Shown here: piece by piece, positions 24,297-32,900 of the stretch
Layout: each line of letters starts with the position of its first letter
How positions within the stretch are numbered: the stretch's first letter is position 1
Source of the DNA: Bacteroidota bacterium
GTDB lineage: Bacteria > Bacteroidota > Bacteroidia > Bacteroidales > JAAUTT01
Assembly (NCBI GenBank): GCA_021779665.1
Contig: JAJYAG010000027.1
Location: 1 to 48,515, forward strand
DNA length: 48,515 bases
Direction of reading: 5' to 3'
Translations under genes and position numbers: made by a program
Notes under the pieces: generated by a model
What the model saw: the letters and a program-made list of their open reading frames with translations, nothing else
Databases searched by the model: none
What the model was told of the DNA's origin: nothing

Positions 24297-25808
24297 TTAT
24301 AAACGTGATAAATTATTCCTTCTGCCATATTGCTTCCATCCTGAAGTTTCAGGCGTTACAGGTGACGCTTTTTCTGATTTCCCGATCTTTTCGATGTAAT
24401 CAAGAAAAGCCGTGATAATGGCAATATCTTCGCAATGAGGGTCGCATTTTTGTTTTTCGGCCATCAGGCTCTCCATGTGTTTTTCGATGAAATGGGTATC
24501 GTATTTACCATCTACAAAATCGCTGTTATTCATTATATTCTGAAGAAAACGGATGGAAGTTTTCACCCCTGAAATTTTATATTCCGAGAGCGCCCTTTTC
24601 ATCCTGTCGATAGCTCCTGCACGTGTTCTTCCCCACACTATAAGTTTTGAAATCATGGGGTCGTAATAAATCGGAATTTCGTAGCCCTTGTAAACATATC
24701 CGTCCGTACGCACTCCAAGTCCTGTAGGTTCGGTAATATGACGTATCAACCCCGGACTCGGCATAAAATTATTATCAGGATCTTCGGCATAAATACGACA
24801 CTCGATGGCATGTCCCAACTGTCTTAAGTACTCCTGCTTGTAAGCAAGGGGTTCGCCATTGGCAACCCTTATCTGCTCTTTCACAAGATCGACGCCCACC
24901 ACGCGCTCGGTAATAGGGTGTTCCACCTGTAAACGGGTGTTCATTTCCAGAAAATAGTAATTCAGATTATTATCCACCAGAAACTCCACTGTGCCAGTAC
25001 CTTCGTACTTAACAGAGCGGGCAGCTTCCACAGCGCTACGTCCCATTTTTTCGCGTAATTCAGGTGTTAATATGGGTGAAGGAGTTTCTTCAATAACCTT
25101 TTGATGCCGCCGCTGAATTGAGCACTCACGCTCAAAAAGATGGATAATATTACCATGCTTGTCGCCTAACACCTGGAATTCGATATGATGCGGCGATTCA
25201 ATATACTTCTCGATATATACTGAGTCGTCGCCAAAAGCAGTACGTGCCTCAGATTGAGCAGCTTTAACAGCATTGAGAAGCTCCGATGCTGAATGCACAA
25301 GCCGCATCCCTTTACCTCCCCCTCCTGCCGAAGCTTTTACCATAAGCGGTAAGCCTACCTCTTCCATTACCTTTTTAGCTTCAGCATCGGTTGTGATTTT
25401 ACGGTTGGTACCAGGAACCACAGGAACACCGGCGTTGATCATGGTTTGGCGTGCAGTGATTTTATCGCCCATGGTAGCAATGGCATGCGGCGAAGGTCCA
25501 ATGAAAATGATACCTTTTTTGCCGCATTGTTTGGCAAACTCGGCATTTTCTGACAAAAAACCATACCCGGGATGAATGGCATCGGCACCCGACTTTTTAG
25601 CAACTTCCAGAATTTTATCCATTTTGAGATAACTCTCCGAGGATGGCGAAGGGCCAATGTAGTAAGCCTCATCAGCATAGCGGACATGCATGGAGGTTCG
25701 GTCGGCTTCGGAATAAACGGCTACGGTTGAAATGCCCATCTCACGACAAGAGCGCATAATTCTGATAGCTATTTCTCCGCGGTTAGCAACAAGTAATTTT
25801 TTTATCAT
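24297..25808 (-). CDS. accC: biotin carboxylase subunit of acyl-CoA carboxylase
   Basis: A 503-residue ATP-grasp enzyme that carboxylates biotin with ATP and bicarbonate. It starts MIKKLLVANRGEIAIRIMR. It shows the standard IHPGYGFLSENAEFA, the glycine-rich ATP loop KASAGGGGKGMRLVHS, HIEFQVLGDKHGN, ERECSIQRRHQKVIEE, EFLVD and EMNTRLQVEHPITE. Beyond about residue 445 it has a 55-residue tail that is longer than in E. coli AccC and may contact partner subunits. It is the first gene of the operon with the carrier and carboxyltransferase; the symbol is by family and the complex may act on propionyl-CoA. The 185 bp upstream are AT-rich, with no exact promoter box. Confidence 0.93.
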   Translation of the reverse strand: MIKKLLVANRGEIAIRIMRSCREMGISTVAVYSEADRTSMHVRYADEAYYIGPSPSSESYLKMDKILEVAKKSGADAIHPGYGFLSENAEFAKQCGKKGIIFIGPSPHAIATMGDKITARQTMINAGVPVVPGTNRKITTDAEAKKVMEEVGLPLMVKASAGGGGKGMRLVHSASELLNAVKAAQSEARTAFGDDSVYIEKYIESPHHIEFQVLGDKHGNIIHLFERECSIQRRHQKVIEETPSPILTPELREKMGRSAVEAARSVKYEGTGTVEFLVDNNLNYYFLEMNTRLQVEHPITERVVGVDLVKEQIRVANGEPLAYKQEYLRQLGHAIECRIYAEDPDNNFMPSPGLIRHITEPTGLGVRTDGYVYKGYEIPIYYDPMISKLIVWGRTRAGAIDRMKRALSEYKISGVKTSIRFLQNIMNNSDFVDGKYDTHFIEKHMESLMAEKQKCDPHCEDIAIITAFLDYIEKIGKSEKASPVTPETSGWKQYGRRNNLSRL

Positions 25809-25992
25809 ATAAAACTTCTTTCAGCTACATCAAACAACAGGTTTTGTGTTTTGTTTAATTTTCAGTTAAGAAGTTGGGATTTTTTTCGATAAAGAGTTAA
25901 ACAAAAGAATTTTAAGGCATTCAAATAAGAACTTTTGATGCATAAAAATATTGGCATATGTTTGCTCCGCTAAAATTTAATTCGGAATGAAT

Positions 25993-26037
25993 AAAAAAAA
26001 TTGGACGAAGTGATTCAATCCAATCAACTTCGTCCAA
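25993..26037 (-). terminator. intrinsic terminator after the fasciclin gene
   Basis: An 11-bp perfect stem (TTGGACGAAGT at 26001-26011 with ACTTCGTCCAA at 26027-26037) is followed on the minus strand by eight U residues (A-run at 25993-26000). It lies 26 bp after the stop. Confidence 0.9.
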
Positions 26038-26063
26038 CACATTTGAAAACATGAGTGTTATTT

Positions 26064-27380
26064 TTATTTTGGAATAAGCACCTGGTCAACTGCGTGAACT
26101 ATTCCATTTATTCCCTGGATATCGGTAGCAACAACTTTGGCCGATGTGTTAATTGAAACAGTTGAACCAACATTTACATCAATCTGCCCGTTCAGAGTGG
26201 TGACTTTGCCACTTGAAAGGCTTCCTGAACGAACATTCGACTGAACAACATGATAAAGCAGGATTGGCGTAAGCTGTTCTTTTGTGAGTGCTTCAACACC
26301 CGAAACCTTTAAAGTTGCGAATAAAGCTGAGAATGCATCGTTGGTTGGTGCAAATACCGTAAATGGTCCGCTGCCCGATAATGTTTCGGCCAAACCAGCT
26401 TTAACAACAGCCTGAACAAGGATACTGAAATTTGGATTTTGTTGAGCGATTGCCACTACCGAAGGCTGAAATATAACATCATCGATAATATGAACCACAC
26501 CATTTATACCAGTTATATCTGCTTTAACCACTTTTGCCGAATTGTTTATTTTTACTTCAGGAGTGGTTATTATCTTCATCGAAACCGGATATTCTCCAAA
26601 TTTACTCAAGGTGTTGTAATAACCTGTTGTTAAGCTGCCACTGTAATTTTTACTCCCAACTACATGATAAAGCAAAAGCGATTTTACATCGGCAGGTAAA
26701 CTCGAATGTTTTGCAAAACCAGCATTGTTGGGCGCAAAAACTGTAAAGGTTCCGTTTTTATCCGTCAGGGCGCTTAACAAATTTTGGCCTACTACAGCAC
26801 TAGCCAGAGAACTGAGGTCAGGATTTACTGCAACCAGTTCACCAACGCTCAAAGGAGTGATAACCTTGTCGATAACATGAATAACTCCGTTATCGGCCAT
26901 TACATCAGCAATAGTAACATTAGCACTGTTGTTTATTTTGACTCCGGAAGCTTTTTCAATGAAAATGGACAAGAATTTGTCGTTATCCACAGGACTGATT
27001 GTTGAAACATAACCAGTTGAAACTGCCGAAGACATAACTTTGTCACTAACTACATGGTAAAGAAGAATTGGTTTTAAAACATCGTTAGGCACGTCTTCTA
27101 TTTTTGAAAACCCTGCTGAGGACAAGAATGTTGTGAAGGCTGCATCAGTGGGCGCAAATACTGTGAATGAACCACTTTTCGAAGCCAGTGCTCCGGCTAA
27201 ATCAGTTTTTATAAGAGCTTTTTCAAGGATGGTAAAACGATTATCAGATACCACAACATCGGCAATTGTTTTAGAAACCATTGTTGAATCATTTTCATCT
27301 TCATCCTTGCAAGCGGTGAAAGTCATAGCTATGCCTAAAAAAGCTACTAGCAAATACCTGGGGTGGAATTTTGTTTTCAT
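26064..27380 (-). CDS. lipoprotein with three fasciclin (FAS1) domains
   Basis: A 438-residue outer-envelope lipoprotein. I start at ATG 27380 (MKTKFHPRYLLVAFLGIAM...), which places lipobox FTAC at Cys24; an upstream extension to 27419 is not needed. Three FAS1 domains of about 135 residues follow (about 35-170, 172-305 and 308-438). Each shows the FTVFAPT/N motif, LLYHVV and the closing VIHVID- or VHAVDQVLIP-type motif. FAS1 domains mediate adhesion to polymers or other cells; Bacteroidetes often carry tandem forms at the surface. It is monocistronic, with a strong terminator downstream and a very AT-rich leader upstream. Confidence 0.92.
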   Translation of the reverse strand: MKTKFHPRYLLVAFLGIAMTFTACKDEDENDSTMVSKTIADVVVSDNRFTILEKALIKTDLAGALASKSGSFTVFAPTDAAFTTFLSSAGFSKIEDVPNDVLKPILLYHVVSDKVMSSAVSTGYVSTISPVDNDKFLSIFIEKASGVKINNSANVTIADVMADNGVIHVIDKVITPLSVGELVAVNPDLSSLASAVVGQNLLSALTDKNGTFTVFAPNNAGFAKHSSLPADVKSLLLYHVVGSKNYSGSLTTGYYNTLSKFGEYPVSMKIITTPEVKINNSAKVVKADITGINGVVHIIDDVIFQPSVVAIAQQNPNFSILVQAVVKAGLAETLSGSGPFTVFAPTNDAFSALFATLKVSGVEALTKEQLTPILLYHVVQSNVRSGSLSSGKVTTLNGQIDVNVGSTVSINTSAKVVATDIQGINGIVHAVDQVLIPK

Positions 27381-27849
27381 ACGTTTTTGTTTTGAGTTAT
27401 GCATATAAAAACTAGACAAAAACTAAATTGTTTAATATAAATATATAATATTTAAACAAAATGTTGCTGAATCTAAATAAGGAACTATTTAAAGCCAATA
27501 AAAACAAGCCAATACCTGAATTAGATCAAAATAACAGATATAATAAAAATGATATGATTTCTGATTTGACTTTTAATCTTGGGTTAGCGCGTTTTTAACG
27601 GTATAAAATAAACCCACTACTTAAATACTTGCTAAGTAAATAGAGTTCGGTAACAACTTTTAAGAAAAACACGACTACAAATCCGCGCCAGCTTTCCCAC
27701 CCACATACGCGCTAGCGGGTGTAAAACAGAGAACCTGCGCGGTTTCTTTGTTCTATCCTATACAGTAGCAAATGCTACCCAAATACCCCAGCGTAACAAA
27801 TGTTACGCCGAACGCTCCGATTTATAAGTTACGGCAAACTGGAGTGCGG
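27381..27849. other. 469-bp intergenic region with palindromes
   Basis: The first 220 bp are extremely AT-rich leader of the fasciclin gene. From about 27654 comes a REP-like direct repeat with a hairpin. Two palindromes with AA loops follow: GTAGCA-AA-TGCTAC at 27765-27778 and GCGTAACA-AA-TGTTACGC at 27791-27808. The region is GC-richer here than its surroundings. No gene is seen in any frame. Confidence 0.6.
27654..27720. repeat. REP-like direct repeat, left copy
   Basis: A 39-bp block (starting CAACTTTTAAGAAAAACACG and ending CAAATCCGCGCCAGC) is about 90 percent identical to the block at 28445-28484. Both are followed by a short hairpin-forming segment containing AGCGGG. The two copies are in the same orientation and flank a single gene. 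Confidence 0.75.
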
Positions 27850-28386
27850 CTATCTGGGGATTCTTTGTTTTGAAAATCTTTCAATAATAATTTCACCAGA
27901 CTCACAGTCAGTATAACAATTAATACCATTTATTAAAAAAAGATATATTGCACTATTAAGATTCAAATTGTCAGGCATTTTTCCTGCTTTTAACAAAGAT
28001 TCTTTAACTCCCGTTTTTTCGTATTTATTAACTAAATTCATATTAACAATGTTTGGCTCTAATATCCTGTACAGATGCTTATTCACCTTGATTGACCAAT
28101 CATTTTTTATTACTTCATTTATCCATAATGTATATATAGGGCTGAAAAAGTATAGTTTACTTTTCTCCATATATAAAGTTTTATAAAGACTCATATTGCC
28201 TTCCACGATTGTATATTTTTCTCCATTTAACTTTATATCTAAATAGATAAAGTGACTGCCGGTGCTAAAGTCTGTCAAATTACAATACGGAACAATATTA
28301 TTCTTCGTTATAAAGAAGTACTTAGATACCAATACTGAAATAAATATTGACAATAATATAACTGAATATAAAATTACTCTTTTCAT
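27850..28386 (-). CDS. orphan membrane-anchored or exported protein of unknown function
   Basis: A 178-residue protein with one N-terminal hydrophobic segment (residues about 4-27) and no lipobox, so a signal anchor or uncleaved signal. The rest is soluble, rich in Asn, Tyr and Ile, with Cys at 35, 157 and 161 (CYTDC). I do not recognise a family. The coding sequence is more AT-rich than its neighbours and is bracketed by two direct copies of a REP-like repeat, so it may have been acquired or moved as a cassette. It has no operon partner. Gene status rests on length, signal-like start and intact frame only. Confidence 0.6.
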   Translation of the reverse strand: MKRVILYSVILLSIFISVLVSKYFFITKNNIVPYCNLTDFSTGSHFIYLDIKLNGEKYTIVEGNMSLYKTLYMEKSKLYFFSPIYTLWINEVIKNDWSIKVNKHLYRILEPNIVNMNLVNKYEKTGVKESLLKAGKMPDNLNLNSAIYLFLINGINCYTDCESGEIIIERFSKQRIPR

Positions 28387-28444
28387 TTATTATGAATTAT
28401 GGTTTATTCAGTCTTAAATTTTGCTGCGAAAGAGTCCTTGCAAA

Positions 28445-28516
28445 CGACTTTTAAGAAAAGCACGGATTACAAATCCGCGCCAGCATACCCGCTCGAACAT
28501 GAGCGTTAGCGGGGCT
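28445..28516. repeat. REP-like direct repeat, right copy
   Basis: The block at 28445-28484 matches the left copy at 27654 and is followed by ACCCGCT...AGCGGGG, a hairpin. It contains GGATT-ACA-AATCC, a small palindrome that the left copy has lost. It ends 4 bp before the stop of the OmpA-family gene, so it lies in that gene's 3' end region. Confidence 0.75.
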
Positions 28517-28519
28517 AAT

Positions 28520-29863
28520 TTATTTTATATCAAGTTCTACTCTCCTGTTTTTGGCCCTGTTTTCTTCTGAGTTATTGGGAGCAATGGGTACTTTAAAGGC
28601 TTTACTGTAAATCTCCATCTGAGAAGAGGGAACTCCTTCCTTCGAAAATAAATGACGTACTTTCCTGGCCCGTTTTAATCCTACTTTATAATTCGCATTG
28701 TACGATCCGAGGTTACATGTATGACCGGTAATTATAAGGGTTATGTCTGGATTCCTTTTCAGAATATCCGCCAGGGCAGCTATCTTTTCAGGTTCAGGAT
28801 TGAGTACTTCATCCGAATTGAGCTTAAACTGAACTCTGATTTCGTTCACCAGCTTCATTGCTTTTTGATAATCTGTTTCAGGGATAGAATCGGAAATAAC
28901 GGTTTTATTCTCCGAAGGAAGATGTCCATTCCTGGATGCTAATTTCTCTTCAGGAATTTTTTGAAGATTCTGGTTCATTGACACCGAGTCAACTTTGTCC
29001 GGTTCAAATACCGGATAAAGTGATTCTTCATTAAATTCTTTCACCTTTTTCCTGAAAGTCCAGACGATTCCAACTTTTACACCCACAGCAACAGGTTTGA
29101 CATTGTCGGTCAACGCCGACCGCAAAACTCCGTTGTATGCTCCGTCACCTTCATAAACGGGTTTCTTCTGATCATTAATTGTATTGTTCAATCCCTGATG
29201 GTAGTATCCTCCGGCATACAGGCTAAATGTTTCTGTAAGTGAATAAAGAACCCCTAACTCACCAAAAGCCGAAAAAGCTGTTTTTAAAGAAATATCCCCT
29301 TGCGGATGCGAGGTTAAGGTGGTAAATCCATGCTGTGGCATATTTTTCAGTTCGACATTCCACTGGCTGTAATACCCGGTGGTTGTAATGGAACCATCTT
29401 TCACTTTAAACTCGCTGTTTGTTGGAAAAGACGCCATCAATCCTACAGATGTCTGTAAAGTAAACTTTTTCCAAAAGAGTCGGTTCTGAAAAGCAACAGG
29501 GATGTCAATCAACATGGTTTTCTGCTGTTCCTTCCAGTTGCTGAAATAATTCCTGAACTCGTAATCTACACCTTCGGAATCGACCGATGGCAATCCTAAC
29601 ATAAAATTATCAAGAGAAGCTTCTGCCTTCATCGATTTAACACCTAAACCCGAAGAAAAGCCCCAGTTACGATGAAAGAAGTATCCATATCCGGCATTTA
29701 TTGTAAAACCATTACCGTTTTCGTATTTCCCCTGGGTTAACGGGTACGATATGTTATGCATACCACCTCCCCCATTCAGGTAAAAATAATGACCGGCTGG
29801 TTGCTGGGCAAAACCAACCATGAAAATGAAAAGAACAATATTGATCAGAATTATTTTTTTCAT
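28520..29863 (-). CDS. OmpA-family protein with N-terminal outer-membrane beta-barrel
   Basis: A 447-residue outer-membrane protein. The ATG at 29863 gives MKKIILINIVLFIFMVGFAQ as signal peptide; an ATG at 29875 is an alternative. Residues about 25-270 look like an 8-strand or larger barrel (HYFYLNGGGGMHNISYPL, GFTINAGYGYFFHRNWGFSSGLG, LYAGGYYHQG). A linker follows, then an OmpA C-terminal domain (about 340-447, DITLIITGHTCN, KVGLKRARKVRHLF, NRRVELDIK) that binds peptidoglycan. It starts 52 bp after the giant adhesin gene on the same strand, so it probably shares the transcript and may anchor or support it. Confidence 0.85.
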   Translation of the reverse strand: MKKIILINIVLFIFMVGFAQQPAGHYFYLNGGGGMHNISYPLTQGKYENGNGFTINAGYGYFFHRNWGFSSGLGVKSMKAEASLDNFMLGLPSVDSEGVDYEFRNYFSNWKEQQKTMLIDIPVAFQNRLFWKKFTLQTSVGLMASFPTNSEFKVKDGSITTTGYYSQWNVELKNMPQHGFTTLTSHPQGDISLKTAFSAFGELGVLYSLTETFSLYAGGYYHQGLNNTINDQKKPVYEGDGAYNGVLRSALTDNVKPVAVGVKVGIVWTFRKKVKEFNEESLYPVFEPDKVDSVSMNQNLQKIPEEKLASRNGHLPSENKTVISDSIPETDYQKAMKLVNEIRVQFKLNSDEVLNPEPEKIAALADILKRNPDITLIITGHTCNLGSYNANYKVGLKRARKVRHLFSKEGVPSSQMEIYSKAFKVPIAPNNSEENRAKNRRVELDIK

Positions 29864-29915
29864 TGGAGACTTCATTTCTTTTAAGCGAAAAAAGTTAGGA
29901 AAATACGACATCTTA

Positions 29916-32900
29916 TTACTTGGTTATAGTTATTTTCTGATTGATTACATTACCATCTGCAGTATCAAGTCTTACAAAATAAACACCTGCAGTGTTTCCC
30001 GAGGTTATTGAATTTACAGTTTTCACATCTGCTGAGGACGAAATCTTTTCTCCAAGGTTACTGAAGACCGTCAACACAGCGCCTTTAAGCTGTTCATCGC
30101 TCAATCCGTCAATTTCGATATTGACTGTATTGCCTGTGAAAGCCGGATTTGGATAAGTCTTTAAGGATACCACTGACTTTATTGTAGCTGTGCTGAATGT
30201 CACCGGACAAATCTCCAACGTTTGGCCGGATACTGTTGTGACCACAGCATGGTATGTTCCCGATAAACCCTGAAGATCGTTGTAGAATTGGCCATTGGCT
30301 CCACCGATGATGGTTCCGTTTTTATACCATTGGTAAGAAGTAAATCGGTTTGAACTGTTATCAACCAGAATAACATCATTGAATTTTTTCACCAGATAAG
30401 CAGAAGTCAGATTGATTGTAAAGGTAAACTTATAAAGGTCGCTCGACACAATATCATTCTTAACCTGGAGAAAGGCATCGTAAGTACCATCTTTAACACC
30501 TTTGGGAATAGCGATTGAAACCGCATTTCCTGAAGGAAGCTGTGTAAAACCGATGTTTGAAAAACCGGCAGCCAAAGCTGCATCCGAAAATACAATTCTA
30601 TAACTGTTGGCTGAACCTTCGAGTATGGTATATGGCAGCTGAAGGGCACCCCCATCGCAGCCGGGTTTAGGATTTTCCAGACTTAAACTGAGTTTTAATA
30701 TAATGCTTGCGCCTGTAATTACATCGTTAACGGGAGCTATGTAATTACCAGCACCACTTCCTGTCAATGTATATGCAACCGTTATGGTTTTATTGTCACC
30801 TACAGAAGCATCGTTATAGTTAGCTGTTGCGGAAACCGAAACCTTGTCTTCCTCTCCCGTTACTAAACCACTTAACTGCCCCAGAGATATAATAGCAGCC
30901 GTGGTATTGCCATCATAATCCTTGCTTGTAACAACAACCGGATCGCTGATGGTTAACTGTTTGGCTGTGATGATTCCTGTATTCACAACATAACTGGCAG
31001 GTGTCTGATAATTTCCTTTGTCAGCGCCGGTTAAAACGTAGCTTACAGTTATTGCCTTACCTGTACCAACATTTGCATTATCGTAAAAAGCTGTAACTTC
31101 CAAATGGACATCCGCCCCCGAAGGTATTCCGCTGATTGCTCCCGGAGTTATGAATGCAACATTATTTCCATCGTAAGTTTTACTTGTTGTCAAAACAGGG
31201 GCTCCGATAGACAGCGATGCCTTATTGATGGTTAACGTTCCGTTTACATAATTGAAGCTGTAATTATTATCACTGCCGCCTGATACAACAATGGTATAGG
31301 TTCCGGCATTTACCGGGACAGATTCAACCGAAATTACAGGTTCGCTATCCAGTACCGAAGCATTTTCTCCATTTACAAAACCGCTGTATTGATAGGTTAA
31401 AGGAGGAACTGAACTGCCGTAAGTAATTTGAATATTATCCGCAGTAACGGTTAAGGATGCTTTGGCGACATTGATTGCAACGCTTTTCGAAACCACCTGA
31501 TAGTTTACCAAATCGTCGGGAGTAAAAGTAACACTGAGCGATTGGGCATTTCCGGCACTTAAAATAGCTCCTGAGGCAGGTGTATAGGTAAATGTACCTG
31601 CAATGTTAGAAGTGGCGTTTAACTGGGCATCGCCAAGGGCTGTTCCATAAGTAATATCCACAGGTGAATTCCAGGTAAGAACAGGAAGTGCTTTTGCAAT
31701 TGTCAGCGTTCCGTTTACATAATTGAAGCTGTAATTATTATCACTGCCGCCTGATACAACAATGGTATAGGTTCCGGCATTTACCGGGACAGATTCAACT
31801 GAAATTACAGGTTCGTTATCCAGTACCGAAGCATTTTCTCCATTTACAAAACCGCTGTATTGATAGGTTAAAGGAGGAACTGCAATTCCATATGTAATTT
31901 CAATATTATCCGCCGTAATGGTTAAGGGCGCTTTGGCGACATTGATTGTAACGCTTTTTGAAACCACCTGATAGTTTACCAAATCATCAGGAGTAAAAGT
32001 GACACTGAGTGTCTGGCCATTTCCGGCATTTAAAATTGTTCCGGCAGCCGGAGCATAGGTAAATGTTCCGGCAATATTCGATGTGGCATTTAACTGCGCA
32101 TCGCCCAGGGAAGTTCCATAAGCAATATCAGCTGGCGTATTCCAGGTAAGAACAGGAACAGCTTTTGTAATGGTCAGCGTTCCGTTTACATAATTGAAGC
32201 TGTAATTATTATCGCTGCCACCGGATACAATAATATTATAGATCCCGGCATTTACCGGAACAGATTCAACCGAAATTACAGGTTCGTTATCCAGTATCGA
32301 AGCATTTTCTCCATTTACAAAACCGCTGTATTGATAGGTTAAAGGAGGAACTGCACTGCCGTAAGTAATTTGAATATTATCAGCAGTGACGGTTAGAGAC
32401 GCTTTTGTAACATTGATTGTAACGCTTTTCGAAACAACCTGATAATTTACCAAATCTTCGGGTGTAAAAGTGACACTGAGTGTCTGGCCATTTCCGGCAT
32501 TTAAAATTGTTCCGGCAGCCGGAGTATAGGTAAATGTCCCGGCATTGTTAGAAGTGGCATTTAACTGCCCATCGCCCAGAGCGGTTCCATAAGTGATATC
32601 GGCGGGCGTATTCCAGGTAAGAACAGGAACAGCTTTTGTAATGGTCAGCGTTCCGTTTACATAATTGAAGCTGTAATTATTATCGCTGCCTCCGGAGACA
32701 ACAATGGTATAGATTCCGGCATTTACCGGAACAGATTCAACCGAAATTACAGGTTCGCTATCCAGTACCGAAGCGTTTTCTCCATTTACAAAACCGCGAT
32801 ATTGATAGGTTAAAGGAGGAACAGTACTTCCAAATATAATCTCAATATTATCAGCTGTAACGGTTAGAGATGCTTTTGTAACATTGATTGCAACGCTTTT

